From an uncultured Desulfosarcina sp. (lineage in GTDB: Bacteria > Desulfobacterota > Desulfobacteria > Desulfobacterales > Desulfosarcinaceae), in contig NZ_OY764190.1 of NCBI RefSeq assembly GCF_963668215.1, forward strand, positions 806,001-870,000: a stretch of 64,000 nucleotides of DNA, given 5' to 3'. Numbering within the stretch: position 1 is the stretch's first letter; the number at the start of each line of letters is the position of its first letter. The translations under genes and the position numbers were made by a program. The notes beneath the pieces were generated by a model that saw only the letters and a program-made list of their open reading frames with translations, was not told the DNA's origin and made no database searches. Below are positions 16,907 to 26,344 of the stretch, piece after piece.

Positions 16907-19675
16907 TTACATTTTTTCGATTCTCACGGCACATGCCTTGTATTCGGCCGTCAGCGTGACGGGATCGAAGGCCGCGTTGGTCAGCCAGTTGGCATTGCCG
17001 TCCCGGAAATGGAACGCCATCCACACCATTCCTTCAGGTACTTCGGGGGTCACGTTGGCCGTTACGTTGACTTCGCCGCGACGGGATTTGACCCGTATCT
17101 TTTCGCCGTTGGCGATGCCCACCCGGTCCGCATCGACAAAGGAAATATCGGCAGTTTCCTCACCCAGAAGATCGTTAAGCCCCTCACAGCGGCCGGTTTG
17201 GGTGCGCGTGTGATAATGGTAGAGCCGCCGCCCGGTGCTGAGCACCAGGGGATATTCCTCATCGGGAACCTCGGCCGGCGGCGTCCATTCGGCCGGCATG
17301 AAGCGGCCGAGCCCGAAGGTGAACTTACCATCCTTGTGCAGGAAGGTGGTGCCGGGATGCTCCTCGGTGGGACAGGGCCACTGAAGTCCGTCTTCCTCGA
17401 TGCGGTAGTACTTGACGCCGCCCAGGTTGGGAGCCAGCGCCGAGATTTCGTTGTCCCAGATTTCCTGGCCACTGTCGGAAGTCCACTCATGGCCGAAACG
17501 TTTGGCGATCTGTTTGAAAATCCACCAGTTGGGCTGGGCGTCACCCGGCGCCTGGCTGGCCGTGCGCACCCGGCTGACCCGGCGTTCGCTGTTGGTGAAG
17601 GTGCCGTCGTTTTCGCTCCAGGCAGCCGCCGGCAGCACCACATGGGCAAAACGGGTGGTTTCGTTCTGGAAGATATCCTGCACCACGAGAAATTCTGCCG
17701 ACGCCAATTCGTGCTCCACCTTGTGGATATCCGGCTCGGTATTGGCCATATTTTCGCCGAAGATGTAAAAGGCACGAACCTTGCCGTCCACCAACCCCTC
17801 CATCATCTGGGGAATCATCAGCCCCAGCTTGGTGGACATGCCGGTGGTTTCCCAGGCCTGCTCGAATTTCGCGCACATCTTCTCGTCGGTCACGGCCTGG
17901 TAGCCGGGATAGACGTTGGGCAGGGCCCCCATGTCGCAGGCGCCCTGGACGTTGTTCTGGCCGCGCAGCGGGTTGACGCCGCCCATTTCCACGCCCATGT
18001 TGCCCAGCAGCATCTGCAGGTTGGCGGTGGACATGACGTTGTTCCTGCCGCAGGTGTGCTCGGTGATACCCAGGGTGTAGCACAGCATCACCGGTTTTAC
18101 GGAAGCCAGCATGCGCGCGGTCTTCCGGATGGTTTCGGCATCGATGCCGCAGATGTCGACCACCTTCTCCGGCGGATAGGTCATGACGATTTCCTTGAGC
18201 TGCTCGAAACCGGTGGTGTTGTTCTCCACAAAGGGCTTGTCGTAAAGATCCTCATCGATCAGAACATACATCAGGGCATTGAGCAGGGCGATATCGCTGC
18301 CGACCTTGAGCTGCAAATGCAAATCGGCGAAATCCACCAACCGATGCCGCCGGGGATCGGCCACAATCAGCTTCGCGCCCTTGAGCACCGCGTTCTTCAA
18401 AAAGGTTGAGGCTACCGGATGCGCCTCGGTCATATTGGAACCGATCACAAAGAACATTTTGGCCCGAGAAAACTCGGAGAAAGAGTTGGTCATGGCACCT
18501 GACCCAAACGTGGCCGCCAGCCCGGCGACCGTCGGGGCATGTCAAGTACGGGCGCAATGGTCTATGTTGTTGGTCTTGAACACCCCCCTGAACAATTTCT
18601 GCATCTGATAGGAGTCTTCATTGATGGACCGGGCACAGCTCACGCCGGCCACGGCATCGGGACCGCTTTCTTCGATGATTTGCTTGAACTTGCTGGCCAC
18701 CAGATCCAGGGCCTCATCCCAGGATGCCTCGCGGAACCCGTCTTTTTCCCGGATCAGGGGCGTCGTGAGACGTTCGTCCGAGTAGATGAAATCATAGCCG
18801 AAGCGGCCTTTCACGCACAGGCGCCCCTTGTTGGGGGAGCCATCTTCCACACCGGTAACCTTGACGATTTTACCGTCCTTCACATGCAGCCACTGCTGGC
18901 AACCCACGCCGCAGTATGGGCAGGTGGTACGGATTTTCTCTACCTCCCAGGGCCGCCAGTCAAAGCGGGCCTTTTTCTCGGTCAAGGCACCGGTGGGGCA
19001 GGCCTGGATGCACTCCCCGCAGAAAACGCACTGGTCGGAATCCTTGAGCGGTACGTCACCAGCGGTCACGATTTTGGTGGCGTCCCCCTGATAACCGAAA
19101 TTGATGGCCCGGTTGACCTGAACCTCGTTGCAGGCCTGAACGCAGCGGCCGCAAAGAATGCAGCGGGAGTGGTCGCGTACGATCAGGGGATTGACGGTTT
19201 CCATGGGATATGGGGTCTGACGGCGCGGATATTTGCCGCCCTCGACCTGATAATGATAAGCCAGGTCCTGGAGTCGGCAATCGCCCCAGGCCGGACAAAG
19301 CGTGTCGAAATTATCGCTGGCGGCGGCCTGCATCTGGATCTCGGTCCATTCGCTTTCCCGGCCGGAGCCGATCGAACAGTTGTGATTGCCCGAAGCCAGC
19401 ATAAGCTCCAGGGTTTCCCTCCTGGAGTCGACCACCTTGGGCGATTCCGTCATAACGGCCATACCGTCCGCGGCCGGGGTATCGCACGCGGTCATCAAGT
19501 TGCTGCTGCCTTCGACTTCCACCACGCAGATCCGGCACCGGCCCGTGGGAGAGGCGCCCTTCAAATAACACAACGTCGGAATATGGATGTCATGCGCTTC
19601 GGCGACCTGGAGAATGGTCTGTCCCGGTTCGAAAGGGAACGCCGACCCGTTGATACGTATCGTGCCCTGCTCCAT
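16907..19675 (-). CDS. fdhA: Cytoplasmic-type formate dehydrogenase alpha subunit, selenoprotein (UGA = Sec378)
   Basis: The 922-residue protein has an NuoG-like N-terminus: a [2Fe-2S] domain (CYLKGASPTGRCRIC), a His-Cys cluster region (GNHNCSI, WGDCRLQ) and two [4Fe-4S] motifs (CILCGRCVQAC, CVFCGECIQAC). The formate dehydrogenase catalytic domain follows, beginning CPYCGVGCQQW. The frame reads through TGA at 18542-18544, where CART-U-HAPTVAG matches the selenocysteine site; a SECIS-like hairpin follows. There is no Tat signal, so it acts in the cytoplasm, as in NAD- or ferredoxin-linked enzymes. Its expected diaphorase partners (NuoE/NuoF-like) are absent from the window, so the electron acceptor is unknown. 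AAAGGAG precedes the ATG, and palindrome site C lies 62 bases upstream. Confidence 0.93.
18512..18544 (-). promoter_or_regulatory. Selenocysteine UGA codon and SECIS-like hairpin of the second fdhA
   Basis: After the TGA (18542-18544) and 11 spacer bases, GGTCGCC (18524-18530) pairs over 7 bp with GGCGGCC (18512-18518) around a GGGCT loop. Position and guanine-rich loop fit a bacterial SECIS element. Confidence 0.78.
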
Positions 19676-19737
19676 GGACTGCTCCTTTCTATGGGTTTTG
19701 CAGGCTTGATGATTATCGGCGGTCGCAACGCCGATCT

Positions 19738-19757
19738 CTATGTCGTGGGTGACATAA
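19738..19757. promoter_or_regulatory. Palindromic operator-like site C (between divergent Mo/W genes)
   Basis: CTATGTCG-TGGG-TGACATAA sits between the leftward selenoprotein formate dehydrogenase gene (62 bases to its ATG) and the rightward molybdopterin oxidoreductase gene (194 bases to its ATG). It could control either or both. Its right arm is identical to those of the other three sites. Confidence 0.65.
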
Positions 19758-19951
19758 CGTAGCTATTCGAAATCGATGGATTTGTCAATCAATAACGACG
19801 GGTTTGAAGGTGAGGACTCATGAAAGAGTTCAGCCGGAAAAACGCTGAACGAAATGTATTTCCTAGATCCGCATTGACATCACGACGCGGCTGCGATATT
19901 TCCGCACTAAATAAATCAAAATACAAGCACAACCAAGACGGGAGACAGTTT

Positions 19952-22030
19952 ATGGCAGCAAAAACGACCACCTACAGTGTTTGCGGCATGTGCACGGTCC
20001 GATGCCCCATTCAAGTCGAGACCGAAAACGGCGAAATCACCTTTATCAAGGGCAACCCGCATATGGGAGGCCTCAACGGGGCTCTTTGCGCCCGCGGGGC
20101 CGCCGGCAAAGCGTTGATCAACGACAATGAGCGCATCCAGCAGCCCATGATCCGTGTCGGCGAACGCGGTCAGGGCAACTGGAAGTCCATCAGTTGGGAT
20201 GAAGCCCTGGACTATGCCGCCGACCAGCTTAAGAAAACCATCGATACCTACGGTGGGAAAAGCGTACTTTTCTCGGACCGTGGTGGTCCTTTCCGCGACC
20301 TGCACCAGGCTTTCGTTCGTGCGCTGGGCTCTCCCAACTGGACCAACCACGACGCCTCTTGTGCCCGCAACGTCCAGCACGCCGCCCTCTCCCTGTTTGG
20401 CTTCGGCCGCAAAGGCGTTTCCTACGATCTGAAAAATGCCCGTCACGTGGTGCTCCAAACCCGCAACATGTTTGAAGCCATCAACGTGAAAGAGGTCAAC
20501 GATCTCATGACGGCCATGGAAAACGGCTGCAAGCTGACCGTCATCGACATTCGCGCCAACATCTCTGCCACCAAGGCCCACCGGTTCCTGATGATCCGTC
20601 CCGGATCGGATTACGCTCTCAACCTGGCGGTCATCCATACCCTGTTGAACCGCAAACTTTATAATGTCTCCTATGTCAACAAATGGTTCAAGGATCTCGA
20701 CGTGCTGGAACGCTTCGTCAAGCCCTATACGCCTGAATGGGCTGAGGAAGAAACCGGTATTCCGGCGGCGGAAATCGTGCGGTTCGCCCAGGATCTGTCC
20801 AAGGACGCCCCGGCAGTGCTCTGGCATCCCGGTTGGATGAACGCCCGCTATAACGACTCGTTCTATATGTCGCGCACCATTTATATCATCAACGCCCTTC
20901 TGGGGTCGGTAGGCGCCAAAGGCGGGCTGCCCATGACCAACAAACCCGGAGACGTGGGCCGAAAGGGTTTGAACAAGCTCGTCGACCTGGTTCCCAAAGT
21001 CGAAGAGAAGCGCGCCGACGGCACCGGCTGGAAACATGGCCACCTGGACACCGGTCCCGGCCTGCTGCACCTGGGATTCGATGCCATCGAAACCGAGGAT
21101 CCCTACCCGGTCAAGGCCTACATCGCCTATCGCCATGATCCACTCATGGGCTTCCCGGATCCGGAGCGCATCAAACAAAAGTTGGCGAACCTGGATTTTC
21201 TCATGTCCGTCAGTTTTACCTGGTCGGATACGGCATGGCACTCCGACCTGGTGCTGCCCCTGTCGCCCTACCTGGAACGGGAATCGATCCTGGCCTGTAA
21301 AAACAGCCTGAACCCTTTTTATTTTACTCGCCGGCGGGCAGTGGAACCGCGCTATGATACCCGCGCCGACTGGGAAATTCTCTGTGGTATCGCCAAACGC
21401 CTGGGAATCAAGGCCCTGGCCTTCAATGCCATCGAGGATATCTGGAAATACCAGTTGCAAGGCACCGGCGTGGAATTGGCCGACTTCGACGAAAAAGGGT
21501 TTATCCAGTTGGGAAAGGGCCCCTTGTACAAGCCGGAGCCCACCTTCAAGACCCCGTCGGGGAAAATCGAAATTTTCTCCGAAAAGTGGGAATCCCAGGG
21601 CATCCCATCCCTCAAGCCCTATGAAAGCACCCATCCGCCGGAGGGGCAGTTCCGGCTGACCTTCGGACGCTGCGGGGTTCACACCCAGGGCCATACGGTC
21701 AACAATACCCTCTTGTTCGAGCAGGTTCCGGAAAACACTCTCTGGATCAACACCCGGGCCGGCAGCGCCATGGGCCTGTCCGACGGCGACATGGTCCAAA
21801 TCAGCGGAAACGGCAGAGGAGGCCGCATGCAGGCCAAACTGACCGACCTTATCCATCCCGAGGCGGTGTTCATGCTGCACGGCTTCGGTCACCGCCTGCC
21901 CGTGGAAAGCCGGGCCTTCGGCAAAGGCGTGGCCGATCACGAGTTGATGTGCGGCGGTCTGGAGAAATGGGACAAAGGCGGCGGCGCCATGGCCATGCAG
22001 GAGCACTACGTCACGGTTGCGCCGTGCTGA
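19952..22030 (+). CDS. Molybdopterin oxidoreductase of the PhsA/PsrA-like branch, orphan catalytic subunit
   Basis: The 692-residue protein is a DMSO-reductase-family enzyme. It has an N-terminal [4Fe-4S] motif (CGMCTVRC, then ALCARG), a likely metal-ligand cysteine in DASCARNVQ, and a C-terminal dinucleotide-binding domain with GRCGVHTQGHT. I use the ATG at 19952 (MAAKTTTYS), which has a GGGAG ribosome site. The longer frame from 19820 adds 44 residues without family character, and neither start gives a Tat signal. Most thiosulfate/polysulfide-reductase relatives are exported and come with an iron-sulfur and a membrane subunit; neither is next to this gene. The enzyme is probably cytoplasmic, and its substrate cannot be named. 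It is divergent from the selenoprotein formate dehydrogenase, with operator site C between them. Confidence 0.85.
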   Translation: MAAKTTTYSVCGMCTVRCPIQVETENGEITFIKGNPHMGGLNGALCARGAAGKALINDNERIQQPMIRVGERGQGNWKSISWDEALDYAADQLKKTIDTYGGKSVLFSDRGGPFRDLHQAFVRALGSPNWTNHDASCARNVQHAALSLFGFGRKGVSYDLKNARHVVLQTRNMFEAINVKEVNDLMTAMENGCKLTVIDIRANISATKAHRFLMIRPGSDYALNLAVIHTLLNRKLYNVSYVNKWFKDLDVLERFVKPYTPEWAEEETGIPAAEIVRFAQDLSKDAPAVLWHPGWMNARYNDSFYMSRTIYIINALLGSVGAKGGLPMTNKPGDVGRKGLNKLVDLVPKVEEKRADGTGWKHGHLDTGPGLLHLGFDAIETEDPYPVKAYIAYRHDPLMGFPDPERIKQKLANLDFLMSVSFTWSDTAWHSDLVLPLSPYLERESILACKNSLNPFYFTRRRAVEPRYDTRADWEILCGIAKRLGIKALAFNAIEDIWKYQLQGTGVELADFDEKGFIQLGKGPLYKPEPTFKTPSGKIEIFSEKWESQGIPSLKPYESTHPPEGQFRLTFGRCGVHTQGHTVNNTLLFEQVPENTLWINTRAGSAMGLSDGDMVQISGNGRGGRMQAKLTDLIHPEAVFMLHGFGHRLPVESRAFGKGVADHELMCGGLEKWDKGGGAMAMQEHYVTVAPC

Positions 22031-22043
22031 AAAAGCCAAATCA

Positions 22044-22071
22044 GGCTGAAGGCTGAAGGCTGAAGGCTGAA
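22044..22071 (+). repeat. Four-copy 7-bp tandem repeat
   Basis: GGCTGAA is repeated four times exactly, just after the molybdopterin oxidoreductase stop and before the terminator. It is too short-period for CRISPR and looks like a slippage repeat. Confidence 0.9.
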
Positions 22072-22080
22072 GGACAAAAT

Positions 22081-22124
22081 AAAATGCCAATCGCAGGGGA
22101 TCAACCGCGATTGGCATTTTTTCT
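22081..22124. terminator. Bidirectional Rho-independent terminator
   Basis: AAAATGCCAATCGC (22081-22094) pairs perfectly with GCGATTGGCATTTT (22107-22120), followed by further T residues. It lies between converging genes and can end both the rightward oxidoreductase and the leftward accessory operon ending with XdhC. Confidence 0.92.
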
Positions 22125-22154
22125 GAATACCTGTCGTACGAATTCTTTGAGCGT

Positions 22155-23213
22155 TCAGCGATCCGCCTTGCGCTTGTTGGCCCGGTGCTGGATCATCTCG
22201 GCCACAATACTCACGGCAATCTCCTCCGGCGTCTCGGCGCCGATTGCCAGGCCGATGGGAGAATGCACCCGGTCGATGTCCGCCTGGGTGGTGCCTTCCT
22301 TCAACAGCGCCCCGTAAATGGCATCCCTTTTTTTCCGGCTCCCGATCATACCGATATAGCCGGCCTCGGTTTTCAATGCCCGGGCCAAAACCGTTTTGTC
22401 GTGCAGGTGGCCGCGGGTGAGAATGACGATATAATCCTGGGCGCCGACGCCGATACAGTCAAAGGCCCACTCGAAATTCTCCAGAACACGGATCTCCTGG
22501 GCATCGGGAAACCGCTGCCGGTTGGCGAATTCCTCCCGGTCGTCGGCCACCGACACCCGGAATCCCGCCATGGCCGCCATGGCGCCCGTGAACAGCGCTA
22601 CATGGCCGGCACCGAACAGATAGACCGTATTTACCTGCTGCACAGGCTCCACCAGTACAAACCCGTCATCGACGGGCAGAGTCAACGCCGAAGCGGCCGA
22701 AGCGGCCGCCTGCCGCGCCCGTTCCCAGACCGCCTCTCCCAGTGGCCAGGAGCCAATGAACTCGTCGTCTTCTGCCGCAAGACAATGCTCGACCCGCTCC
22801 ACAGCATCATCGACAACACGCACGATGGAAAACAGCGATCCGCGTTTGCGCTCCGTCAGCAGGCGCCGCCAGCGATGGAACAGTGCCATGACTTCTTTGG
22901 AAGGCTGAATGCAGTCCAGCAGTACTTCGGCCTGTCCGCCGCAGATCATGTCCAGGCTGTCGACGGTTTCGTAATTCAGGTCAAAGGGCATAACAGCCGA
23001 CCGCCCGGTCCGGATCAGTTCCACGGCCCGGGACATGACCCCGGCCTCCAGCAACCCCCCGCCGACGGTTCCGATGCCGCGGCCGTCGGCGGCAACGATC
23101 ATGCGGCTGCCCGATGTCCGCGGGGTGGAGCCGGTATGGCTGACGATGGTGGCCAGGACAAAAGCCTCTTTGTTCTCCAGCAATTCGCAGGCCGCGGATA
23201 CAATCCCGTTCAT
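22155..23213 (-). CDS. XdhC/CoxI-family Mo-cofactor maturation protein
   Basis: The 352-residue protein joins an N-terminal XdhC/CoxI domain (ATIVSHTGSTPRTSGSRM, GTVGGGLLE) and a C-terminal Rossmann domain (VYLFGAGHVALFTG, IGMIGSRKKR). XdhC proteins bind molybdenum cofactor, promote its sulfuration and insert it into enzymes of the xanthine oxidase family, such as Mop upstream in this unit. The ATG at 23213 overlaps the stop of the AMP-ligase gene as ATGA, so translation is coupled; this supports it over the longer frame from 23237. It is the last gene before the bidirectional terminator at 22081-22124. Function is by family; the Mop client is inferred from the neighbourhood. Confidence 0.9.
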   Translation of the reverse strand: MNGIVSAACELLENKEAFVLATIVSHTGSTPRTSGSRMIVAADGRGIGTVGGGLLEAGVMSRAVELIRTGRSAVMPFDLNYETVDSLDMICGGQAEVLLDCIQPSKEVMALFHRWRRLLTERKRGSLFSIVRVVDDAVERVEHCLAAEDDEFIGSWPLGEAVWERARQAAASAASALTLPVDDGFVLVEPVQQVNTVYLFGAGHVALFTGAMAAMAGFRVSVADDREEFANRQRFPDAQEIRVLENFEWAFDCIGVGAQDYIVILTRGHLHDKTVLARALKTEAGYIGMIGSRKKRDAIYGALLKEGTTQADIDRVHSPIGLAIGAETPEEIAVSIVAEMIQHRANKRKADR

Positions 23214-24559
23214 CTTCGCGTATTCCTTTCTCTGCAATCCTCAATTCGACGTTTACCGGTGCCCGTGGAAACCGTAAGGGGACCATCGGTCAGTTGAATG
23301 TCAAGCGTCAATAGGCCATCGTCCACGGCATTGCGGATCGCCACCACGGCCAAAACCGATTTACCGGCCGCCGCCTTCAGGGTGCTGACCGATGCCGGTT
23401 GCCAGGCTGCGATTGTAAGGTTCAGGCGATCCACACCGTCATGGTCGCTCAAACGGGCCTGGTAATCGATCACCCCGTCCATGGCGAAAAGACGCTCGTC
23501 CAGATCGCCGATAGAAAGCGTTTGCCCCCGGCCCACACGCAGATTGGACTTGCGGCGCGCCCGCACCGAACCCAGCGTTTTCAATACCGTTCCACAGGCG
23601 CAGGAATCAAGCCTGAATGCGGCCATATCGCCGGTGCGGTATCGAATCAAAGGCATACCATCGCGGGTCAGGGTGGTAAACACCACCTCCCCGGTGTTTC
23701 CGTCGGCCAGCGGCAGGCCGGTAGCAGGATCGACGATTTCCACGAGCAGATCGGCTTCACGCAAATGGTAGCCGTCGCAGGCCGAGCATTCGACACCGCC
23801 TCCCAGTCCCATTTCGGTCATGCCGTAATGCTTGAACACCCTGCATTTCCAGATTCGCTCGATGCGCGCTGCGATGGCGTCGGGAACATAATCGGTGCTG
23901 AGCAAAACAGTCGCGATTTGTCCGGCAAGGGCCGGTCCTTGCCGATGGCTGGCCATGGCCAGCACCTGCACCGGAATGCCCACCAGGCAGTCCACTTTTT
24001 CTTTGAAGGCATGGTCGATGGCCGCGGCCGGGTCATCGACCGGCCCGTGAACGATGCCTTCAACCTGCAACCGGGAAAGCCCCCGGACCAGCAGGTCGCC
24101 GACACTTCCCGGGGTTTGACCCGGCAGGAGAATCAGAACCCGCTCGCCAGGCCCGACCAGGGTCGCCATGCCGTGATGAAAGAAATCCACGGTCAACTCC
24201 TGATCTTCCTCGGTGAAGAAAAGCCGTTTGGGGGTGCCGGTGGTACCGGATGTTTCTAATGTGACGACCCGGGCAATGCGATCCTGGGAGGCGCAGACCA
24301 ACGCCAGCGAGTCGCGGCGGATATCCTCGGCCTTGGTGAAGGGAATCTCGGCCAGTCGCTCGAGGCCCGTAACCGTTTGGGGCAGATCGGCCAGGTGCTC
24401 CCGGTAGAAAGGACTGTTTTGCCGGGCATGGTCGAGGGTCCGGTTGAAGGCCTGGAGCTGGTACCGATCGATGGCCGGCCGGGTCAGGGCAAGGCCGTGA
24501 TCCAGGCCGATCTTGTTGTGGACCCAATTTTCCAGCGGGGTGATTGGAACCGTCGTCAT
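23210..24559 (-). CDS. AMP-forming ligase, phenylacetate-CoA ligase-like
   Basis: The 449-residue adenylate-forming enzyme has the PaaK-type nucleotide motif ETSGTTGTPKRLFF, the HYGMTEMGLGGG motif, and YRTGDMAAF followed by a CACG cysteine pair. It should activate a carboxylic acid with ATP, making an acyl-adenylate and perhaps an acyl-CoA. The substrate is unknown. The start at 24559 (MTTVPITPLENW) overlaps the radical SAM stop as ATGA, and the longer frame from 24682 adds no conserved sequence. A ligase of this kind occurs, as far as I remember, in the Mop accessory cluster of Desulfovibrio (DVU_1553 family). In the window it is tied to a radical SAM enzyme and Mop, so it may activate an aldehyde-oxidation product or build a modification. 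Confidence 0.85.
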   Translation of the reverse strand: MTTVPITPLENWVHNKIGLDHGLALTRPAIDRYQLQAFNRTLDHARQNSPFYREHLADLPQTVTGLERLAEIPFTKAEDIRRDSLALVCASQDRIARVVTLETSGTTGTPKRLFFTEEDQELTVDFFHHGMATLVGPGERVLILLPGQTPGSVGDLLVRGLSRLQVEGIVHGPVDDPAAAIDHAFKEKVDCLVGIPVQVLAMASHRQGPALAGQIATVLLSTDYVPDAIAARIERIWKCRVFKHYGMTEMGLGGGVECSACDGYHLREADLLVEIVDPATGLPLADGNTGEVVFTTLTRDGMPLIRYRTGDMAAFRLDSCACGTVLKTLGSVRARRKSNLRVGRGQTLSIGDLDERLFAMDGVIDYQARLSDHDGVDRLNLTIAAWQPASVSTLKAAAGKSVLAVVAIRNAVDDGLLTLDIQLTDGPLTVSTGTGKRRIEDCRERNTRR

Positions 24560-25911
24560 GGTCGATAAAGGCCCTTGCCGGACTGGCTGGTCAGGTTGTA
24601 GAGGCAGAACGGAATCAGCCGGGTATCTGGGGCCATGACGTGGATGCAGCAGTCCCGCACCCGCTCCAGGTCCAGGTTCCACACATCCTGAAACGCCATG
24701 GCCGAAACCGAGAGGCGATGGGTCCTGGCCTGCCTGAGAAAAGCGTCCAGATCCATGGCGCCGTCGACGGCCACCGCCAACTCATTTTCCGTTGCCGGCG
24801 AGCAGCAGGCACCGGGTGCCCGCCACTGCCGGGCCACGTAATTGATGGCGTTCCGGGCGCCCTCCAGGGCCGGGATCGGTTGGCTGCAGCATTTGCCGCC
24901 GGCGATGGCCCGCACCCCACCGCCGGGCAGCACCAGATAGTTAGCGCTGAAGCTGCACAGGCTGTTCTCGCAGCCCGGTGGATTGAAATCGGTGGCCTTG
25001 AAGTCGCCGCCGGACTGCTCTTCGATAAGGCGCATGAGCTGGGGCAGGGTCAGACGGTCGACATCAGCCGGCGCATGGGGAAAGCGGCCGAAATAGCTGA
25101 CCGGCTGAAAATGCAGGGCCCGCACCACCGGGACATTTTCGGTGGCCATGCGCAGCAGGTTGCCGACATCATTGTCGTTGACGCCGGGCACCAGGGTCGG
25201 CACCAACACCACGCCGATGCCGTGCCGGCCGCATTGTTCGATGGCCGCTTTTTTGGTCGCCAACAGTGGCCTACCGCGAAGCTTTTCGTAAACGGCATCA
25301 TGGGTGCCGTCAAACTGCAGGAAAACCGATGCCAGCCCGGCATCGGCAAGGTCGCGGACAAAACCTTCGTCATCGGCCAGCCGCAGCCCATTGGTGTTGA
25401 TCTGGATGAATTCGAAACCGGCCTCGCGGCCCATGGCCACGATGCGCGGCAGATCGTCGCGCAGAGTCGGTTCGCCGCCGGACAATTGAATGTTGCTGCC
25501 CGGCCCCACGCGGGCCGCTGCCTTGAACCAGCCCTCGATGGTCGCCAGGCTCGGGTCGTTGTCGCCCGCATTTTTCGAATCGGCATAGCACACCGGGCAG
25601 CCCAGGTTGCAGCGGTCGGTAACCTCCAGAAGGATCGTGCACGAACGCTGGCGGTGCTCCGGGCAGAGGCCACAGTCAAAGGGACAGCCCCTTTCCACGG
25701 CATGGCCGGGATGTTCCGGGTGGGTGGGAATCTTGGGACGCTGCCAGGTCGAGAAGGCCGGCTCGCCGTCCCAGATGCGCGTACTGAAACGGCCGTGGCG
25801 GGGGCAGGTTTTTTCCAGAAAGACCTGATCACCGCGAATCGTGCGCCGGGCTTCGAGCCGCTGAAGACATATGGGGCAAAGGCTTTGCGTAGTCTGTTCA
25901 GTCGGCGTCAT
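24556..25911 (-). CDS. Radical SAM enzyme of the Mop accessory cluster
   Basis: The 451-residue protein contains the radical SAM motif CNLGCPVCYAD, preceded by an N-terminal Cys-rich region (CPICLQRL, CPRHGRF, CPFDCGLCPEH) and followed by SGGEPTLRDDL. A C-terminal region adds GCENSLCSF, GGKCCSQP and GACCSPAT, so auxiliary clusters are likely. The fold resembles MoaA/PqqE-type and archaeal tetraether-type enzymes with an N-terminal zinc-like knuckle. The reaction is unknown. It sits between the AMP ligase (ATGA overlap) and the C_GCAxxG_C_C protein (14-base overlap), in an order found near Mop genes in other sulfate reducers. Relatives that carry selenocysteine in place of a cysteine are known to me under the name TrsS; here no in-frame UGA is present. 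Confidence 0.85.
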   Translation of the reverse strand: MTPTEQTTQSLCPICLQRLEARRTIRGDQVFLEKTCPRHGRFSTRIWDGEPAFSTWQRPKIPTHPEHPGHAVERGCPFDCGLCPEHRQRSCTILLEVTDRCNLGCPVCYADSKNAGDNDPSLATIEGWFKAAARVGPGSNIQLSGGEPTLRDDLPRIVAMGREAGFEFIQINTNGLRLADDEGFVRDLADAGLASVFLQFDGTHDAVYEKLRGRPLLATKKAAIEQCGRHGIGVVLVPTLVPGVNDNDVGNLLRMATENVPVVRALHFQPVSYFGRFPHAPADVDRLTLPQLMRLIEEQSGGDFKATDFNPPGCENSLCSFSANYLVLPGGGVRAIAGGKCCSQPIPALEGARNAINYVARQWRAPGACCSPATENELAVAVDGAMDLDAFLRQARTHRLSVSAMAFQDVWNLDLERVRDCCIHVMAPDTRLIPFCLYNLTSQSGKGLYRP

Positions 25912-26344
25912 AAGGGTCGAAACCGTGGGTGGTCAGAATTTCCATGGCCTTGGCAAAGGTTTCGGCCACAATCGAACCACAGCGCTGGCGGGCCGCGGCC
26001 GGGCCATCTTCGCCGGTGATGGTCTCGCAAGCCGTGCCGCCGTACTGGCCACCCACCTGGGATTCGAACCAATCCGACATTTCATTGAGCATCAGCGGGA
26101 GTCGATCCGATTCCGTTTCCGTATCCTCGCCCTTGCCGGCATAAAGGGCCAGCAGGCAGCAACCACCCGTCAACGCACCGCAACTGGCTTTCCCGCCGCC
26201 GCAACCGTAGGCCAGTCCGGCCATGGATCTTACCAGGGCCGGGTTTTCCTCGCCCCGGGCGTCCAGGGCCAACCGAATGAGGATCTGACTGCAACTGTAG
26301 CCGCTGCTTGCCAGCCGCAACATCTGGATCTGGTAATCATCCAT
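25898..26344 (-). CDS. C_GCAxxG_C_C family redox protein (DVU_1555-like)
   Basis: The 148-residue protein has the family's cysteine signature: GYSCSQ near the N-terminus, GCGGGKASCGALTGGCCLL in the middle, and later single cysteines in GTACE and RQRCGS. Such proteins are thought to bind a metal or take part in redox chemistry, but no mechanism is established. The ATG at 26344 (MDDYQIQML) is chosen over a longer frame from 26368 because the extra residues are not family-like. The gene overlaps its neighbours on both sides by 8 and 14 bases, so it belongs to the same translational unit. Confidence 0.88.
   Translation of the reverse strand: MDDYQIQMLRLASSGYSCSQILIRLALDARGEENPALVRSMAGLAYGCGGGKASCGALTGGCCLLALYAGKGEDTETESDRLPLMLNEMSDWFESQVGGQYGGTACETITGEDGPAAARQRCGSIVAETFAKAMEILTTHGFDPYDAD

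Noticed and set aside
19820..19951. 44-residue N-terminal extension of the molybdopterin oxidoreductase
   Set aside because: No Tat signal or family sequence; the ATG at 19952 has the better ribosome site.
22044..22071. CRISPR array
   Set aside because: Perfect 7-bp tandem copies without spacers.
19916..22117. 733-codon minus-strand open frame opposite the molybdopterin oxidoreductase
   Set aside because: It mirrors a real gene on the plus strand; high GC and codon bias keep the opposite frame open. The encoded sequence has no family character.
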